From Streptomyces sp. NBC_01353 (GTDB taxonomy: Bacteria > Actinomycetota > Actinomycetes > Streptomycetales > Streptomycetaceae), in contig NZ_CP108352.1 of assembly GCF_036237275.1 (NCBI RefSeq), positions 310,001 to 374,000 on the forward strand: a DNA stretch of 64,000 bases, given 5' to 3'. Shown one piece after another: positions 7,787 to 15,802 of the stretch. The notes under the pieces were generated by a model. The model worked only from the letters and a program-made list of their open reading frames with translations. It had not been told where the DNA came from and did not search any database. Position numbers and translations under genes: made by a program. How positions within the stretch are numbered: position 1 is the stretch's first letter; the number at the start of each line of letters is the position of its first letter.

Positions 7787-8065
7787 TCAGGCGTGACGGG
7801 TGGCCAGGATGAAGCCGTCGGGCTGCGGCACGGCTTTCAGGCCGGCTTCGCGCAGGACGCTGGTGAGGGCGGTGGCCAGGGCGGCGCGCAGGCCGGGCAT
7901 GTGCAGCGGGTCGGCTGCGTGTGCGTCGATGGTCAGGCGGACGAGCGGGTCGGCATACCACGTGATGAGCACGCCGTAGGCGTGCTCATGGAGGTGTAGT
8001 CCGCTGTCGGGGCCGTACCCGGCGGCCGCGAGAGCCTTCACCCCCTCGGTCAGCTCCTTGTCCAT
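7787..8065 (-). CDS. Hypothetical protein (92 aa)
   Basis: The product starts MDKELTEGVKALAAAGYG and reads HEHAYGVLITWYADPLVRL and LREAGLKAVPQPDGFILA. It is a small soluble alpha/beta protein of the kind often found in tandem in streptomycetes. ATG at 8065 was chosen over longer frames because the upstream residues are Arg/Pro-rich shadow sequence. It follows the 8089 gene by 23 bases on the same strand. Confidence 0.6.
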   Translation of the reverse strand: MDKELTEGVKALAAAGYGPDSGLHLHEHAYGVLITWYADPLVRLTIDAHAADPLHMPGLRAALATALTSVLREAGLKAVPQPDGFILATRHA

Positions 8066-8088
8066 GGAGCGTTCCCGCGAGGGCGGGG

Positions 8089-8358
8089 TCACGCGGACCG
8101 AGTCCGCGCCGCTGGCGTGGCACGGCCGACGGCGGCAAGGGGGATTCCACCGTGGTCGCACCATCGGCGGGCGCGTGCCAGGACGCTCAGGCAGGCGGGT
8201 GAAGGATCGGCCGTGGGCAGCTGGATTCTCACCCGTGCGTAGGGGCGGTGCGCGAACAGCAGCATCTCGATCTCCAGGGTGGCCGCGGCGCGACTGGAGA
8301 TGTCGAGGTCTCGCAGGATCTCAAGGTGCAGGACGCCGGACCCCGTCCTGCACCTCAT
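8089..8358 (-). CDS. Hypothetical protein (up to 89 aa)
   Basis: The middle reads HLEILRDLDISSRAAATLEIEM and PYARVRIQLPTADPSP, which has normal alternating hydrophobic character; the last 15 residues are Arg/Ala-rich and less convincing. The true start may lie later than 8358. It is the upstream partner of the 7787 gene. No family is recognised. Confidence 0.4.
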   Translation of the reverse strand: MRCRTGSGVLHLEILRDLDISSRAAATLEIEMLLFAHRPYARVRIQLPTADPSPACLSVLARARRWCDHGGIPLAAVGRATPAARTRSA

Positions 8359-8769
8359 GCCTGATCAGCAAGATTCCTCCCGCATCGACGGGCTGGCCCG
8401 CCGGAGGAGGACGCTCTCATCGAGCCAGCACGGCAGAGGACAGCCCGACCATTATCTCCTGAACAGGTAGAACGCACCCTGCGGACGCCGCACACGCCCT
8501 ACGGAGGCCTGGCGATCTCACTGCGGTGACCGTCGGGAGTTGTTGGCCGTCGCCTCACACCGATCGACGCCCGGAATGATCGTGGGTCGGTGATGGAGCC
8601 GTTGTTGCGACGGGGACGAGGGCAAAACGGGCGCCGACCTGGCCCCGGGCGTCAGCTGCTCGACGGCATACGGTTCCGGACCCGTGTTCAGTGCGGGGAC
8701 GGACACGTCGAGTAGCCGGTCCTATCGCTGGACGCCGGGACTGGGCTGGCGGTGACGAGACCTTCGAAT

Positions 8770-9399
8770 CTAGGCGGAGGTGAGGGCGTCGAGCTGGGCG
8801 GTGAGGCCGGGGTGGGTGGCGGTCAGGTGGCGGCGGCTGGCTGCCAGGGGTGCGAGGAGGGCGGCCGGGTCGTCGTGGGCGAGTGCCGCGTGGAGATCGT
8901 TGAGCGGGCGGCGGGCGGCGGCGGGCAGGTCGGTGAGGGCGCTGATCTGGCCGGCGAGGCGGCGCAGGTCGGCGGCGTTGTGGCGGGCCCGGGTTGCGGT
9001 GGTGCGTTCTGCGGCGCGGGCCTGTCGGGTGGCCTGGACGCGTTGTTCGCCGGTGGTTCCGGCGGCGCCGGGTCGGCCGCGCAGGTAGCGGCGTTCGGCG
9101 GCCTGGCGGCTGGCGACACCGAGGGGGTCGGCGAGGTCGGCCCAGCTGGCTCCTGCGTCGCGGGCGGTTTCGATCAGGCCGGTCTCCCATGCGGCGAGTT
9201 GCTCGCGCACGTGTCGCAGCAGCATGAGGGAGGCCAGGGCCTGCTCCGGGCCGGGCGCGTTGCCGGGCGCGTCGGGGGTCTCGCGCCGGGCGGCGAGCAG
9301 GGCGTCGTCTATGGCGTGCAGGGCTGCGGCGGCGGCGAGGAACGACGCCGGGCTGTGGGCATCGGTACTGGTCATGGATGGCTGGTCGGCTGCGGTCAC
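8770..9399 (-). CDS. rheA: RheA-like HSP18 repressor
   Basis: The 209-aa protein has an N-terminal helical part, then ETARDAGASWADLADPLGV followed by SRQAAERRYLRGRPG, which looks like a helix-turn-helix and is the hallmark of the HSP18 regulators of streptomycetes. The Ala-rich C-terminal half is helical. It is divergent from hsp18, and two perfect TGTCATC-N5-GATGACA repeats lie in the 128-base gap. RheA of Streptomyces albus is described as a thermosensing repressor of hsp18 binding such a repeat (recalled). It probably also represses itself. Confidence 0.8.
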   Translation of the reverse strand: MTAADQPSMTSTDAHSPASFLAAAAALHAIDDALLAARRETPDAPGNAPGPEQALASLMLLRHVREQLAAWETGLIETARDAGASWADLADPLGVASRQAAERRYLRGRPGAAGTTGEQRVQATRQARAAERTTATRARHNAADLRRLAGQISALTDLPAAARRPLNDLHAALAHDDPAALLAPLAASRRHLTATHPGLTAQLDALTSA

Positions 9400-9416
9400 G
9401 GGTACCTCCCTCTTGT

Positions 9417-9461
9417 TGTCATCATGTGGATGACAACGTGTTTGTCATCCATTGGATGACA
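9417..9461. promoter_or_regulatory. Two RheA-type operators
   Basis: TGTCATC-N5-GATGACA occurs twice without a mismatch, at 9417-9435 and 9443-9461, with centres 26 bases apart. They lie between the divergent rheA and hsp18 starts. The spacing of about 2.5 helical turns would place two dimers on nearly opposite faces. The repeat is the one I recall for RheA binding. Confidence 0.85.
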
Positions 9462-9527
9462 TGCTACAACGGTTTCAGTGAAGCGCATTGGCAGCAACTG
9501 CCTGAACCTGCTGGAGGTGTTTTAACG

Positions 9528-9959
9528 ATGTTGATGCGCACTGATCCGTTCCGTGAGCTGGACCGCCTGGCGCAGCAGCTGATGGGCCCGGGCACCTGGT
9601 CCCGCCCCTCGGTGATGCCGATGGACGCCTACCGCGAGGGCGACGAATACGTGGTGGCCTTCGACCTTCCGGGCGTCACCGCGGACGCGATCGACATCGA
9701 CGTCGAGCGGAACATGCTGACGGTCAAGGCCGAGCGCCGGCCGGTGGCGAAGGCCGACGACGTACAGATGGAACTGTCCGAGCGGCCGCTGGGCGTCTTC
9801 TCCCGCCAGATCGTGCTCGCCGACACCCTCGACACCGAGCGCATCCAGGCGGACTACGACGCGGGCGTGCTCACTCTGCGCATCCCGATCGCCGAGCGCG
9901 CCAGGCCGCGCAAGATCTCCATCGGCGTCGGATCCGGCCGCCAGGAGATCTCCGGCTGA
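9528..9959 (+). CDS. hsp18: HSP18, small heat-shock protein (Hsp20 family)
   Basis: The 143-aa protein has the alpha-crystallin fold: PVMPMDAYREGDEYVV-type first strands, FDLPGVTADAID, NMLTVKAERR, the conserved end-strand DAGVLTLRIP and a basic C-terminus. GGAGG lies 10 bases before the ATG at 9528; a second ATG is two codons on. The product is an ATP-independent chaperone holding unfolded proteins. It is single-standing after the RheA operators, so repression relieved by heat is the expected control. Confidence 0.92.
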   Translation: MLMRTDPFRELDRLAQQLMGPGTWSRPSVMPMDAYREGDEYVVAFDLPGVTADAIDIDVERNMLTVKAERRPVAKADDVQMELSERPLGVFSRQIVLADTLDTERIQADYDAGVLTLRIPIAERARPRKISIGVGSGRQEISG

Positions 9960-10059
9960 CACGGACCGGACGGGTGCGGAGGGCGGGCACCTGATCTCCC
10001 CCTCACCTCGCGCTCCGCACCCCCGTCGGAAGTCCGAAGAAGAAGGGGTGGTGGCCGGC

Positions 10060-10449
10060 ATGACTCTGCGACGCGAAGCGTTCCTCGGTCAGGTGAAGGA
10101 GCGCGGCGAGTACGACACTCTGGAGGAAGCCGAGCGCGCGGCCCGCGTGGTGCTCGCCCTCCTCGGCGCACACCTGGTCGGCAGCGTCCGCGCCCAGCTG
10201 GCCGCGCGCCTGCCTGAGGCGTTCGCCCTGATCCTGCTCAATCCGCTGCAGAGCGCCGAGCCGCTGCCCCCGGAGCGTTTCGTCCGCGCAACCGCCGCAT
10301 GGATCGAAGGCGCCACCGAGCAGACCGCGGCGTGGGACGTCAGCGCCGTGCTGTCCACCGTCGCCGGCGCCGCCGGCGAGGACCTGCTGGGCCAGATCCT
10401 GCTGCAGCTCCCCACCGGCTACGACCTGCTCTTCGGCCGCCCCCAATGA
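10060..10449 (+). CDS. DUF2267 protein, copy 1
   Basis: The protein reads VKERGEYDTLEEAERAARVVLALLGAHL, LAARLPEAFALI and ends with DLLGQILLQLPTGYDLLFG. These are the features of DUF2267: an opening helix with Y/F-x-T-x-E-A, the LP-x motif and the closing LP-x-Y-x-x-LF. ATG at 10060 follows AAGGGG; a GTG at 10048 is also possible. It lies 100 bases after hsp18 and is followed by a paralogue. Such genes are often stress-linked, though the biochemical role is not known. Confidence 0.75.
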   Translation: MTLRREAFLGQVKERGEYDTLEEAERAARVVLALLGAHLVGSVRAQLAARLPEAFALILLNPLQSAEPLPPERFVRATAAWIEGATEQTAAWDVSAVLSTVAGAAGEDLLGQILLQLPTGYDLLFGRPQ

Positions 10450-10501
10450 CCACCCACCCGGTGCCCGACCACCGGCCACACCAAGAAAGGCAGCCACCCC
10501 C

Positions 10502-10939
10502 GTGATCTCCGACCGGCACGCACCGCCTCAGCAGCCGTACGGGAAGGCATACGAAGAGATGCTGGAGAAGGTCCGCTACGAGGGCGCCTATCCCACCCGC
10601 GAGAGGGCCGACGAAGCCGTCCGCCTCGTTCTCGCCGGACTGGGGCGTCAGCTGACCGGCGCCGAACGCGTCGACCTGGCTGCTTGCCTGCCCTTGGAAG
10701 CCGCACTCGTGCTGACCGCGCAGATCCCCGCCAGCCAGCCGCTGACCGGCTGGTCCTTCGTCAAGGACCTCGCCGCCCGCACCGGCGCCTCCCTGGCCAC
10801 GACCCGCTGGGACACCGGCTCCGTCTTCTCCGCCGTCACGGCCTACGCCCGCCCCGACCTGATTACCCGCATCCTCCGACAGCTCCCCACCGGCTACGCC
10901 CTGCTGTTCGGCCGCGCCGAACTCACCCCAGCCGCGTAG
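10502..10939 (+). CDS. DUF2267 protein, copy 2
   Basis: The 145-aa product shares with its neighbour the opening EMLEKVRYEGAYPTRERADEAV, the ACLPLEAALVLT motif and the closing RILRQLPTGYALLFG, so this is a tandem duplication that has diverged. The start is GTG at 10502, 52 bases after the first copy. Both may be co-transcribed and could form a hetero-oligomer (inference). Confidence 0.75.
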   Translation: MISDRHAPPQQPYGKAYEEMLEKVRYEGAYPTRERADEAVRLVLAGLGRQLTGAERVDLAACLPLEAALVLTAQIPASQPLTGWSFVKDLAARTGASLATTRWDTGSVFSAVTAYARPDLITRILRQLPTGYALLFGRAELTPAA

Positions 10940-11250
10940 CCGGCGGTGTGCCACCCCTGCACGACGCGGGCCAGCCCACGTCAGGTGACGCCAGCCTGGG
11001 TCCAGCCTCGGCCTGCCCTATGCTCTCGCCGGTCGACGGAGGCGTGGCAGGTTCAGCCCCGTGGTCGCCGCCGGTCGCATCCAACGGGGGATCAGATCGT
11101 GCGGGGTGCTACCGCTCTTCGTACGGTCGGTGTCGGCAACCCGGACAGACCGGGCGCGCCGTGAGCCGTGCCCGCGTTCCTTCGCACGTACACGGGGTCT
11201 ACTCCGTGCCATAGGGCGTCGGCAGGAGTATCACCATCCGGTAGATGTGG
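10940..11250. other. Intergenic stretch without recognisable gene
   Basis: Open frames here are Arg/Ser/Pro-rich and change strand freely; none has a convincing start or protein pattern. No strong hairpin was seen. Confidence 0.5.
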
Positions 11251-11637
11251 TCAGCCCGGGCGAGGGCCGGAGGACTCGTCGTCCGGGTTGACGCCGGTGA
11301 ACGCCGAGTCGTCCTTCGTGCCGCTGGGACGCTGTGACCGGCCCTTGCGGCCGGTGTCGTCCATGCCCTTCTCGGATGAGCGGGCCCGCTTCTCGCCTCT
11401 GGTCGTATCGCTCTCAACGGTGTCGCCGGGGACGCTCCCGTCTTCTTCCTTGGAGGTCTTACGTCCCTTGCCGCGTGAGGGGGCGTGCTTCTCAGGGTGG
11501 AAGGAACGCGAGGCGCTCGGATTGTCCTGCTGGCTGGTCTCGTCCACATCGGGGGACCACCCGTGGTGTCCGTCCATACGGTCGCGGCTTGGTTCGCCGC
11601 CGCGCGAGGGTCCGGAGGGCTTCGGATTCTCGGCCAT
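11251..11637 (-). CDS. Hydrophilic, probably disordered protein (128 aa)
   Basis: The product starts MAENPKPSGPSRGGEPSRDRM and is almost free of hydrophobic residues; Ser, Lys, Asp, Gly and Pro dominate (HPEKHAPSRGKGRKTSKEE, DDTGRKGRSQRPSGTKDDS). Streptomycetes carry conserved proteins of this kind near stress genes (recalled). It may protect cell contents under drying or osmotic stress, but this is inference from composition. It reads towards the DUF2267 genes. Confidence 0.6.
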   Translation of the reverse strand: MAENPKPSGPSRGGEPSRDRMDGHHGWSPDVDETSQQDNPSASRSFHPEKHAPSRGKGRKTSKEEDGSVPGDTVESDTTRGEKRARSSEKGMDDTGRKGRSQRPSGTKDDSAFTGVNPDDESSGPRPG

Positions 11638-12185
11638 GAGCCGACCTGCCTGTCCGTGGGAGACATGCGCATCCGCACCTGAATGACCTTGATTTTCCCA
11701 CGGGCTTCGAGACGCGTCACGTCGGCCGCTGGTGTCCAGGGCATGAGCGCCGTCACCCGTCTGCCAGCAACGGTCAGTCCGGCGGCCTCCGCCCGACGGT
11801 CAGGGCAACGCACCATCCGCCAATTCGACGGCCCCGTGCTCCGTCGTGCTCAGCGGCACGGCGAACAGGCCTGACTCATCCGCGAGCAGGGCCACGACCA
11901 TCAGCGCGAGAATCGACCTAGCGAGTCACGACCTCTCGCCCAGGGCGCACGGCGGGTCGGCGTCCGCCTGTCGACGTTCCCTGCATTCATCCTGGTGAAA
12001 ACCACCGTAGGCCCCCATGAAGGTCAGCTCAGTGACACCGCACGTCGTGCAGAGAGACGGTGAAGGGAGGAGGTGGTGGGGTCGAGACATCTGCCCGGGC
12101 GGGTGGAGAGCGAGTCGCAGGGGAAGGTGCGGGCGGATGCGAGAGGGTGGGCGAGTTCCGAGATGTGTGCGGAGGGAGAAGTCCC

Positions 12186-12977
12186 GTGGTGCTGGCGGCA
12201 GCGGATGTGGTCGGTGCTCCGTGCTGGCTGAGCCTGGCGGCGCGTGACCGGCAGGCAGCGGAGCGCTTTTACGGGGCGGTGCTGGGCTGGACCTTCCGAC
12301 AGGGCCGCTTCGGCCGGGCGTTTTCGGTGGCCGAGGTCGACGGCGTTCCGGTCGCCGGCATCGGGGCTGTGGCGGGCGAGTTCGCCGTACCGGTGGCCTG
12401 GACGCCGTACTTCGCCGTGGACGACGCCGACGAGGCCGTCGCCAGGGTGCGCGAGAGGGGCGGCACGGTCGGGGTGGGCCCAGTCTCCTACCCACCCGGG
12501 GGCCGGGCGGCGCTGGTGTCCGACCGTGAAGGTGCCGCCTTCGGTATCTGGGACGGCGACGTTCTTGCCGAGTGGAGTGTCGGTGCCGAGCGGTCGGCCG
12601 TCTGGCTGGAGCTCCACACCGGCAATGCGTTCGACGCGGCGATCTTCTACGGCGAGGTACTGGGATGGGGCCAGGGCGACAGCGGCGCCTGCTGCGACAC
12701 CTCCTACGAGGAGGATCAGGTCGTGCTCAGGCGGCGCGGGCATCCCGTCGCCAGGATGAACAGTGGTCCCGTCGAGGAGGCCGCAGCTCGACCGCAGCTT
12801 CGGCCGCGCTGGTTGGTCCACTTCAAGGTCCCGGATCTGGAAAGGGCGGTCGCGCTCGCGCTGGAGAACGGCGGTAGCACCGTCACCGGGCTGGAGTGGG
12901 GCGGCGGCCGTCGGACGACACTCCGGGACCCCGACGGCGGCCTTTTCACCCTCGACGACTCGAACCAAGCGACATGA
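12186..12977 (+). CDS. Two-domain VOC (glyoxalase/bleomycin-resistance) protein
   Basis: Two similar halves are seen. The first reads WLSLAARDRQAAERFYGAVLGW ... YFAVDDADEAVARVRERGG ... DREGAAFGIW, and the second WLELHTGNAFDAAIFYGEVLGW ... HFKVPDLERAVALALENGG ... RDPDGGLFTLDD. Each is a VOC half-module repeated to give one metal-site barrel. GTG at 12186 has GGAGGGAGAA five bases upstream; the longer frame is Gly/Arg filler. The conserved DPDG/DREG ends fit ring-cleaving or resistance-type members; the substrate is unknown. Confidence 0.8.
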   Translation: MVLAAADVVGAPCWLSLAARDRQAAERFYGAVLGWTFRQGRFGRAFSVAEVDGVPVAGIGAVAGEFAVPVAWTPYFAVDDADEAVARVRERGGTVGVGPVSYPPGGRAALVSDREGAAFGIWDGDVLAEWSVGAERSAVWLELHTGNAFDAAIFYGEVLGWGQGDSGACCDTSYEEDQVVLRRRGHPVARMNSGPVEEAAARPQLRPRWLVHFKVPDLERAVALALENGGSTVTGLEWGGGRRTTLRDPDGGLFTLDDSNQAT

Positions 12978-13112
12978 GATTTTGCGCCGACGAGGGGCTT
13001 CGCGGCGGCATCCGCACCGTGAATGCACATGCGGCGTCCGGGGCAGCCCGCCGTTGGGTCAGTCCAAGTCGAGGGCCGCATGGAACGGGCGGGGGTGGTA
13101 AGTCGCCGGGTT

Positions 13113-14153
13113 ATGAATCCGAAGACGAATCCAGAGCGAGGTGAGACCCGCGAGCCCAGTACTGGCGGGTCCGGCAGCGTAGGGCCATCCAGGCAAGTGG
13201 AGGAGCGGGCGCCGGACCGGCTCTCGCAAATGCCCCGTCGGTCCTGGAAAGCCGTGCTGCGCGGCACGCTGAAGGAATTCAAGGACGACGAGCTTACCGA
13301 CCGCGCCGCGGCCCTGACCTACTACGGCATCCTGGCCATCTTCCCGGCTCTCCTGGCGCTCGTGAGCGTGCTGGGAATCGCGGGTGAGTCGGCCACCAGA
13401 CAGGTGCTGGACAACATCCAGACGCTCGCGCCCGGCCCCGCACGCGACGTGATCACCGACGCGGTGCAACAGCTTCAGGGCAACAGCGGTCTCGGATCCA
13501 TCGCAGCCATCGTCGGCCTGATCCTGGCCATCTGGTCCGCCTCCGGATACATCGCCGCGTTCATCCGGACCTCGAACGCCGTCTACGACATGCCCGAGGG
13601 CCGTCCCGTTTGGAAGATTCTCCCGCTGCGCTTCGTCCTCACGGTGACGCTCATGATCCTGCTCGTTGCCAGCGCGCTGATCGTGGTGTTCACCGGCGGC
13701 CTGGCACAGCAGGTGGGCGACGCCCTTGGGGTAGGAGACACGGCGATGACGGTGTGGTCGATCGCGAAGTGGCCGGTCCTGGTGCTCCTCGTCACCATCA
13801 TGATCGCCCTCCTGTACTGGGCCGCTCCGAACGCAAAGGGCCGCGGCTTCAGATGGATCACCCCCGGCAGCTTCCTTGCGCTCGTACTCTGGATGATCGC
13901 CTCGGCCGGCTTCGCGCTCTACGTGGCGAACTTCGGTTCGTACAACAAGACGTACGGCACCTTGGCAGGTGTGATCATCTTCCTGGTATGGCTGTGGATC
14001 ACCAACCTGGCCATCCTCCTCGGCCTGGAGTTCGACGCCGAGATGACGCGCCAGCGCGCCATCGCCGGCGGCCACCCCAAGGACGAGGAGCCTTACGTCG
14101 AGCCCCGGGACACACGTAAGTGGACTGATGAGGACCGGCAACGCCTTGAATGA
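13113..14153 (+). CDS. YihY/BrkB-family inner membrane protein
   Basis: After a 75-residue hydrophilic lead the protein reads DELTDRAAALTYYGILAIFPALLAL, the hallmark start of the YihY/BrkB family, followed by about six membrane segments (for example IAAIVGLILAIWSASGYIAAF and a closing VIIFLVWLWITNLAILLGLEF-AEM). The family was once called ribonuclease BN, wrongly. ATG at 13113 was chosen as a compromise; an earlier ATG at 13080 is possible. The 3' end overlaps the PAP2 gene, so the pair were once co-translated. Confidence 0.85.
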   Translation: MNPKTNPERGETREPSTGGSGSVGPSRQVEERAPDRLSQMPRRSWKAVLRGTLKEFKDDELTDRAAALTYYGILAIFPALLALVSVLGIAGESATRQVLDNIQTLAPGPARDVITDAVQQLQGNSGLGSIAAIVGLILAIWSASGYIAAFIRTSNAVYDMPEGRPVWKILPLRFVLTVTLMILLVASALIVVFTGGLAQQVGDALGVGDTAMTVWSIAKWPVLVLLVTIMIALLYWAAPNAKGRGFRWITPGSFLALVLWMIASAGFALYVANFGSYNKTYGTLAGVIIFLVWLWITNLAILLGLEFDAEMTRQRAIAGGHPKDEEPYVEPRDTRKWTDEDRQRLE

Positions 14154-14600
14154 GCACCACGTGGAGCAGCTGCGGGCCACGAAGCGACAGAGCAAGCGGA
14201 CTCTGGCGGCGCTGCGTCACGTTGATCACCAGCTGACGCAACACGTGGCTGCCTGGGATTCCGCCTGGGCTCGTCGGCTGCTGCCCCCGATCGAGGAAGC
14301 AGCCGAGCACACGAAGCTTTGGTGGGCGGTCGCCGTCGTCATGTCGGTGTCCGGGGGCTGGAAAGGCCGCAAGGCAGCAGCCGCCGGTATCAGCGCCATG
14401 GCGGCCGCAGAAGTCCTGTCCAACGGAATCGCGAAACAGCTCGTCGAACGGCGTCGGCCGCCCAAGGACTGGATCCCGCAGGACGACGTGGAAGACCGGC
14501 CCGACAGCTCCTCCTTCCCTTCTGGGCACACCGCGGCCGCAGTGGCCTTCACCGCGGCTGTCACGCCCTCATGGCCATGGGCGGGTGCAGCCTGCGCCGC
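14128..14600 (+). pseudogene. PAP2-family lipid phosphatase, truncated
   Basis: The frame contains KQLVERRRPP (motif 1, KxxxxxxRP) and SSSFPSGHTAAAVAFTAAV (motif 2, PSGH). The third motif (SRxxxxxHxxxD), which holds the catalytic histidine, is missing. After about position 14590 the frame turns into Cys/Ser/Arg-rich filler while the opposite strand becomes protein-like, so a rearrangement has replaced the C-terminal half. The intact part would include one membrane segment only. It overlaps the YihY-like gene by 26 bases. Confidence 0.75.
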
Positions 14601-14846
14601 ACACCGGGCACCCTCGTGCTGTTCAGCGACAGGCACATGGAACACCGCGACCATCTGCATGAGCGCGCCGAGCAGGATTCCAGGGGTGGCCATCGGAGTG
14701 AACTCGGCAATGAAACCGGTGTCGAACGCGGCGTACTTGAGGACGTCGCCGAGTAGCGCCACCGGGTTGGTGCCCTCCCGCCGGCGCGGTCCCGCCACTG
14801 GGCCCTCGTCCGATCCGTACGGGGCACGCCTGGCTAGGGATGGCAA
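14597..14846 (-). pseudogene. Hydrophobic membrane-protein fragment in opposite orientation
   Basis: On the minus strand the frame reads NPVALLGDVLKYAAFDTGF and IAEFTPMATPGILLGALMQM, followed by VAVFHVPVAEQ. It has natural membrane-protein character, unlike the plus strand at this place. It probably belongs to the piece of DNA that joined and destroyed the PAP2 gene. I cannot name the family. Confidence 0.3.
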
Positions 14847-14978
14847 CCTCCGATCGAGGTTCCCGTGGCGCGCTCATGGCCACGCCCTTCTTCCGCGCCG
14901 CCCAGTGGGCTGTGGGAGTGGTTCACAGCCACCCGTCGGGGCGGATCCATGTGCGCTTCGGATTCTCGTTCGGCACAT

Positions 14979-15003
14979 GTGAGAGGCGCACCGGGCCGGG
15001 TAC
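14979..15003 (+). promoter_or_regulatory. Promoter-like boxes GTGAG-N14-GGGTAC
   Basis: GTGAG at 14979 and GGGTAC at 14998 lie 54 bases before the 15052 ATG. The same boxes with the same 14-base spacing stand before the paralogue at 18859. GGGTAC resembles the -10 element of the SigB/SigH-type stress sigma factors of streptomycetes; the -35 is only a partial match. Confidence 0.45.
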
Positions 15004-15051
15004 GCGCAGCATGTGCAGAGAGTCGACGCCCCCTGAAGGAGGGTCATCGTC

Positions 15052-15378
15052 ATGCCCCGAGGAAGCAGTGCCAAGCGCGAGCGCCAGTACGAACACATCA
15101 AGGAGTCCGGCAAGGACCGCGGAATGTCCGAGGGCCGCGCAAAGGAGATGGCCTCGCGCACCGTGAACAAGGAACGCGCGCGATCGGGCGAGAGTAAGTC
15201 GGCCAGCCGCAGCTCCACGCAGGGCAAGTCCGCGTCACAGCGCGGTGGGGAGAAGTCCGGCGGTGGCGGCTCGTCCGACCGAACCAAGGACGATCTCTAC
15301 CAGGAAGCGAAGAAGCGCGGCATCGAAGGCCGCTCAACCATGACGAAGCAGCAGCTCAAGAACGCCCTCGGCCACTGA
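15052..15378 (+). CDS. Rho_N/SAP-like small basic protein ('plasmid stabilization' type), copy 1
   Basis: The 108-aa protein starts MPRGSSAKRERQYEHIKESG, has MSEGRAKEMASRTVNKERA, a Ser/Gly/Lys-rich linker and closes with TKDDLYQEAKKRGIEGRS and TKQQLKNALG. The ending is the helix-extended-helix of Rho N-terminal/SAP-like nucleic-acid-binding modules, and the KxL-x-A pattern fits. GGAGGG lies at the right distance. Streptomyces genomes call this type plasmid stabilization protein; no plasmid function is shown. A 108-aa sister is at 18859. Confidence 0.75.
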   Translation: MPRGSSAKRERQYEHIKESGKDRGMSEGRAKEMASRTVNKERARSGESKSASRSSTQGKSASQRGGEKSGGGGSSDRTKDDLYQEAKKRGIEGRSTMTKQQLKNALGH

Positions 15379-15517
15379 CAGAGCGTCCACGGACGACCCA
15401 GGAGCCGGCCGATCAGACAGCTGGGAGCGCAGGCGGGCCGCTGCACGACCAAGGCCGAGCCGATGTTGGTTCCGCCAGCGGAGACAAGCGAGGACCGTCA
15501 TCCTCCGCGCGGCGCTG

Positions 15518-15748
15518 GTGTCCCGCTGGTCGGACCGCTTACGGCAGCCCGCTCGTCGGCGGTTCTGCATCGACCGCTACATCATCACCCAACGACCGGT
15601 CCGCCGCCCGCACAGGCCGCCCGCACAGGAACCTGCAGAAGTCACCCAGCGACGCAAGCAGGCAATCGCCACTGTCCGTGGCCTCCAGCAACTCGGCTAT
15701 CACCTTGACGAGGCGCTCCTGCCCGGCCCTGACATGGCCGCCGGATAG
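15518..15748 (+). CDS. Possible small protein
   Basis: The last part reads TQRRKQAIATVRGLQQLGYHLDEALLPG, which looks like a natural two-helix segment; the first 40 residues are Arg/Pro-rich and may not be translated as given. A start closer to the helix is possible. No family is recognised. Confidence 0.3.
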   Translation: MSRWSDRLRQPARRRFCIDRYIITQRPVRRPHRPPAQEPAEVTQRRKQAIATVRGLQQLGYHLDEALLPGPDMAAG

Positions 15749-15802
15749 CGACGCCGGACGGGCGCCACGGCAGGACATGGACGGAAGTGGGAGAGCGCTT
15801 TT

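Noticed and set aside
7139-7999. 286-aa plus-strand gene
   Set aside because: Only the first 60 residues look natural and the rest is antisense to the 7787 gene. I kept it as a remnant note only.
8752-9459. 235-aa Gly/Val-rich plus-strand frame
   Set aside because: It is the shadow of the RheA-like gene; Gly runs arise from the antisense of Ala/Pro/Arg codons.
13059-14195. Long minus-strand frame (378 aa) opposite the YihY-like gene
   Set aside because: Composition is His/Asp/Gly/Arg-rich, and the plus strand encodes a clear membrane protein; long antisense frames are normal at this GC content.
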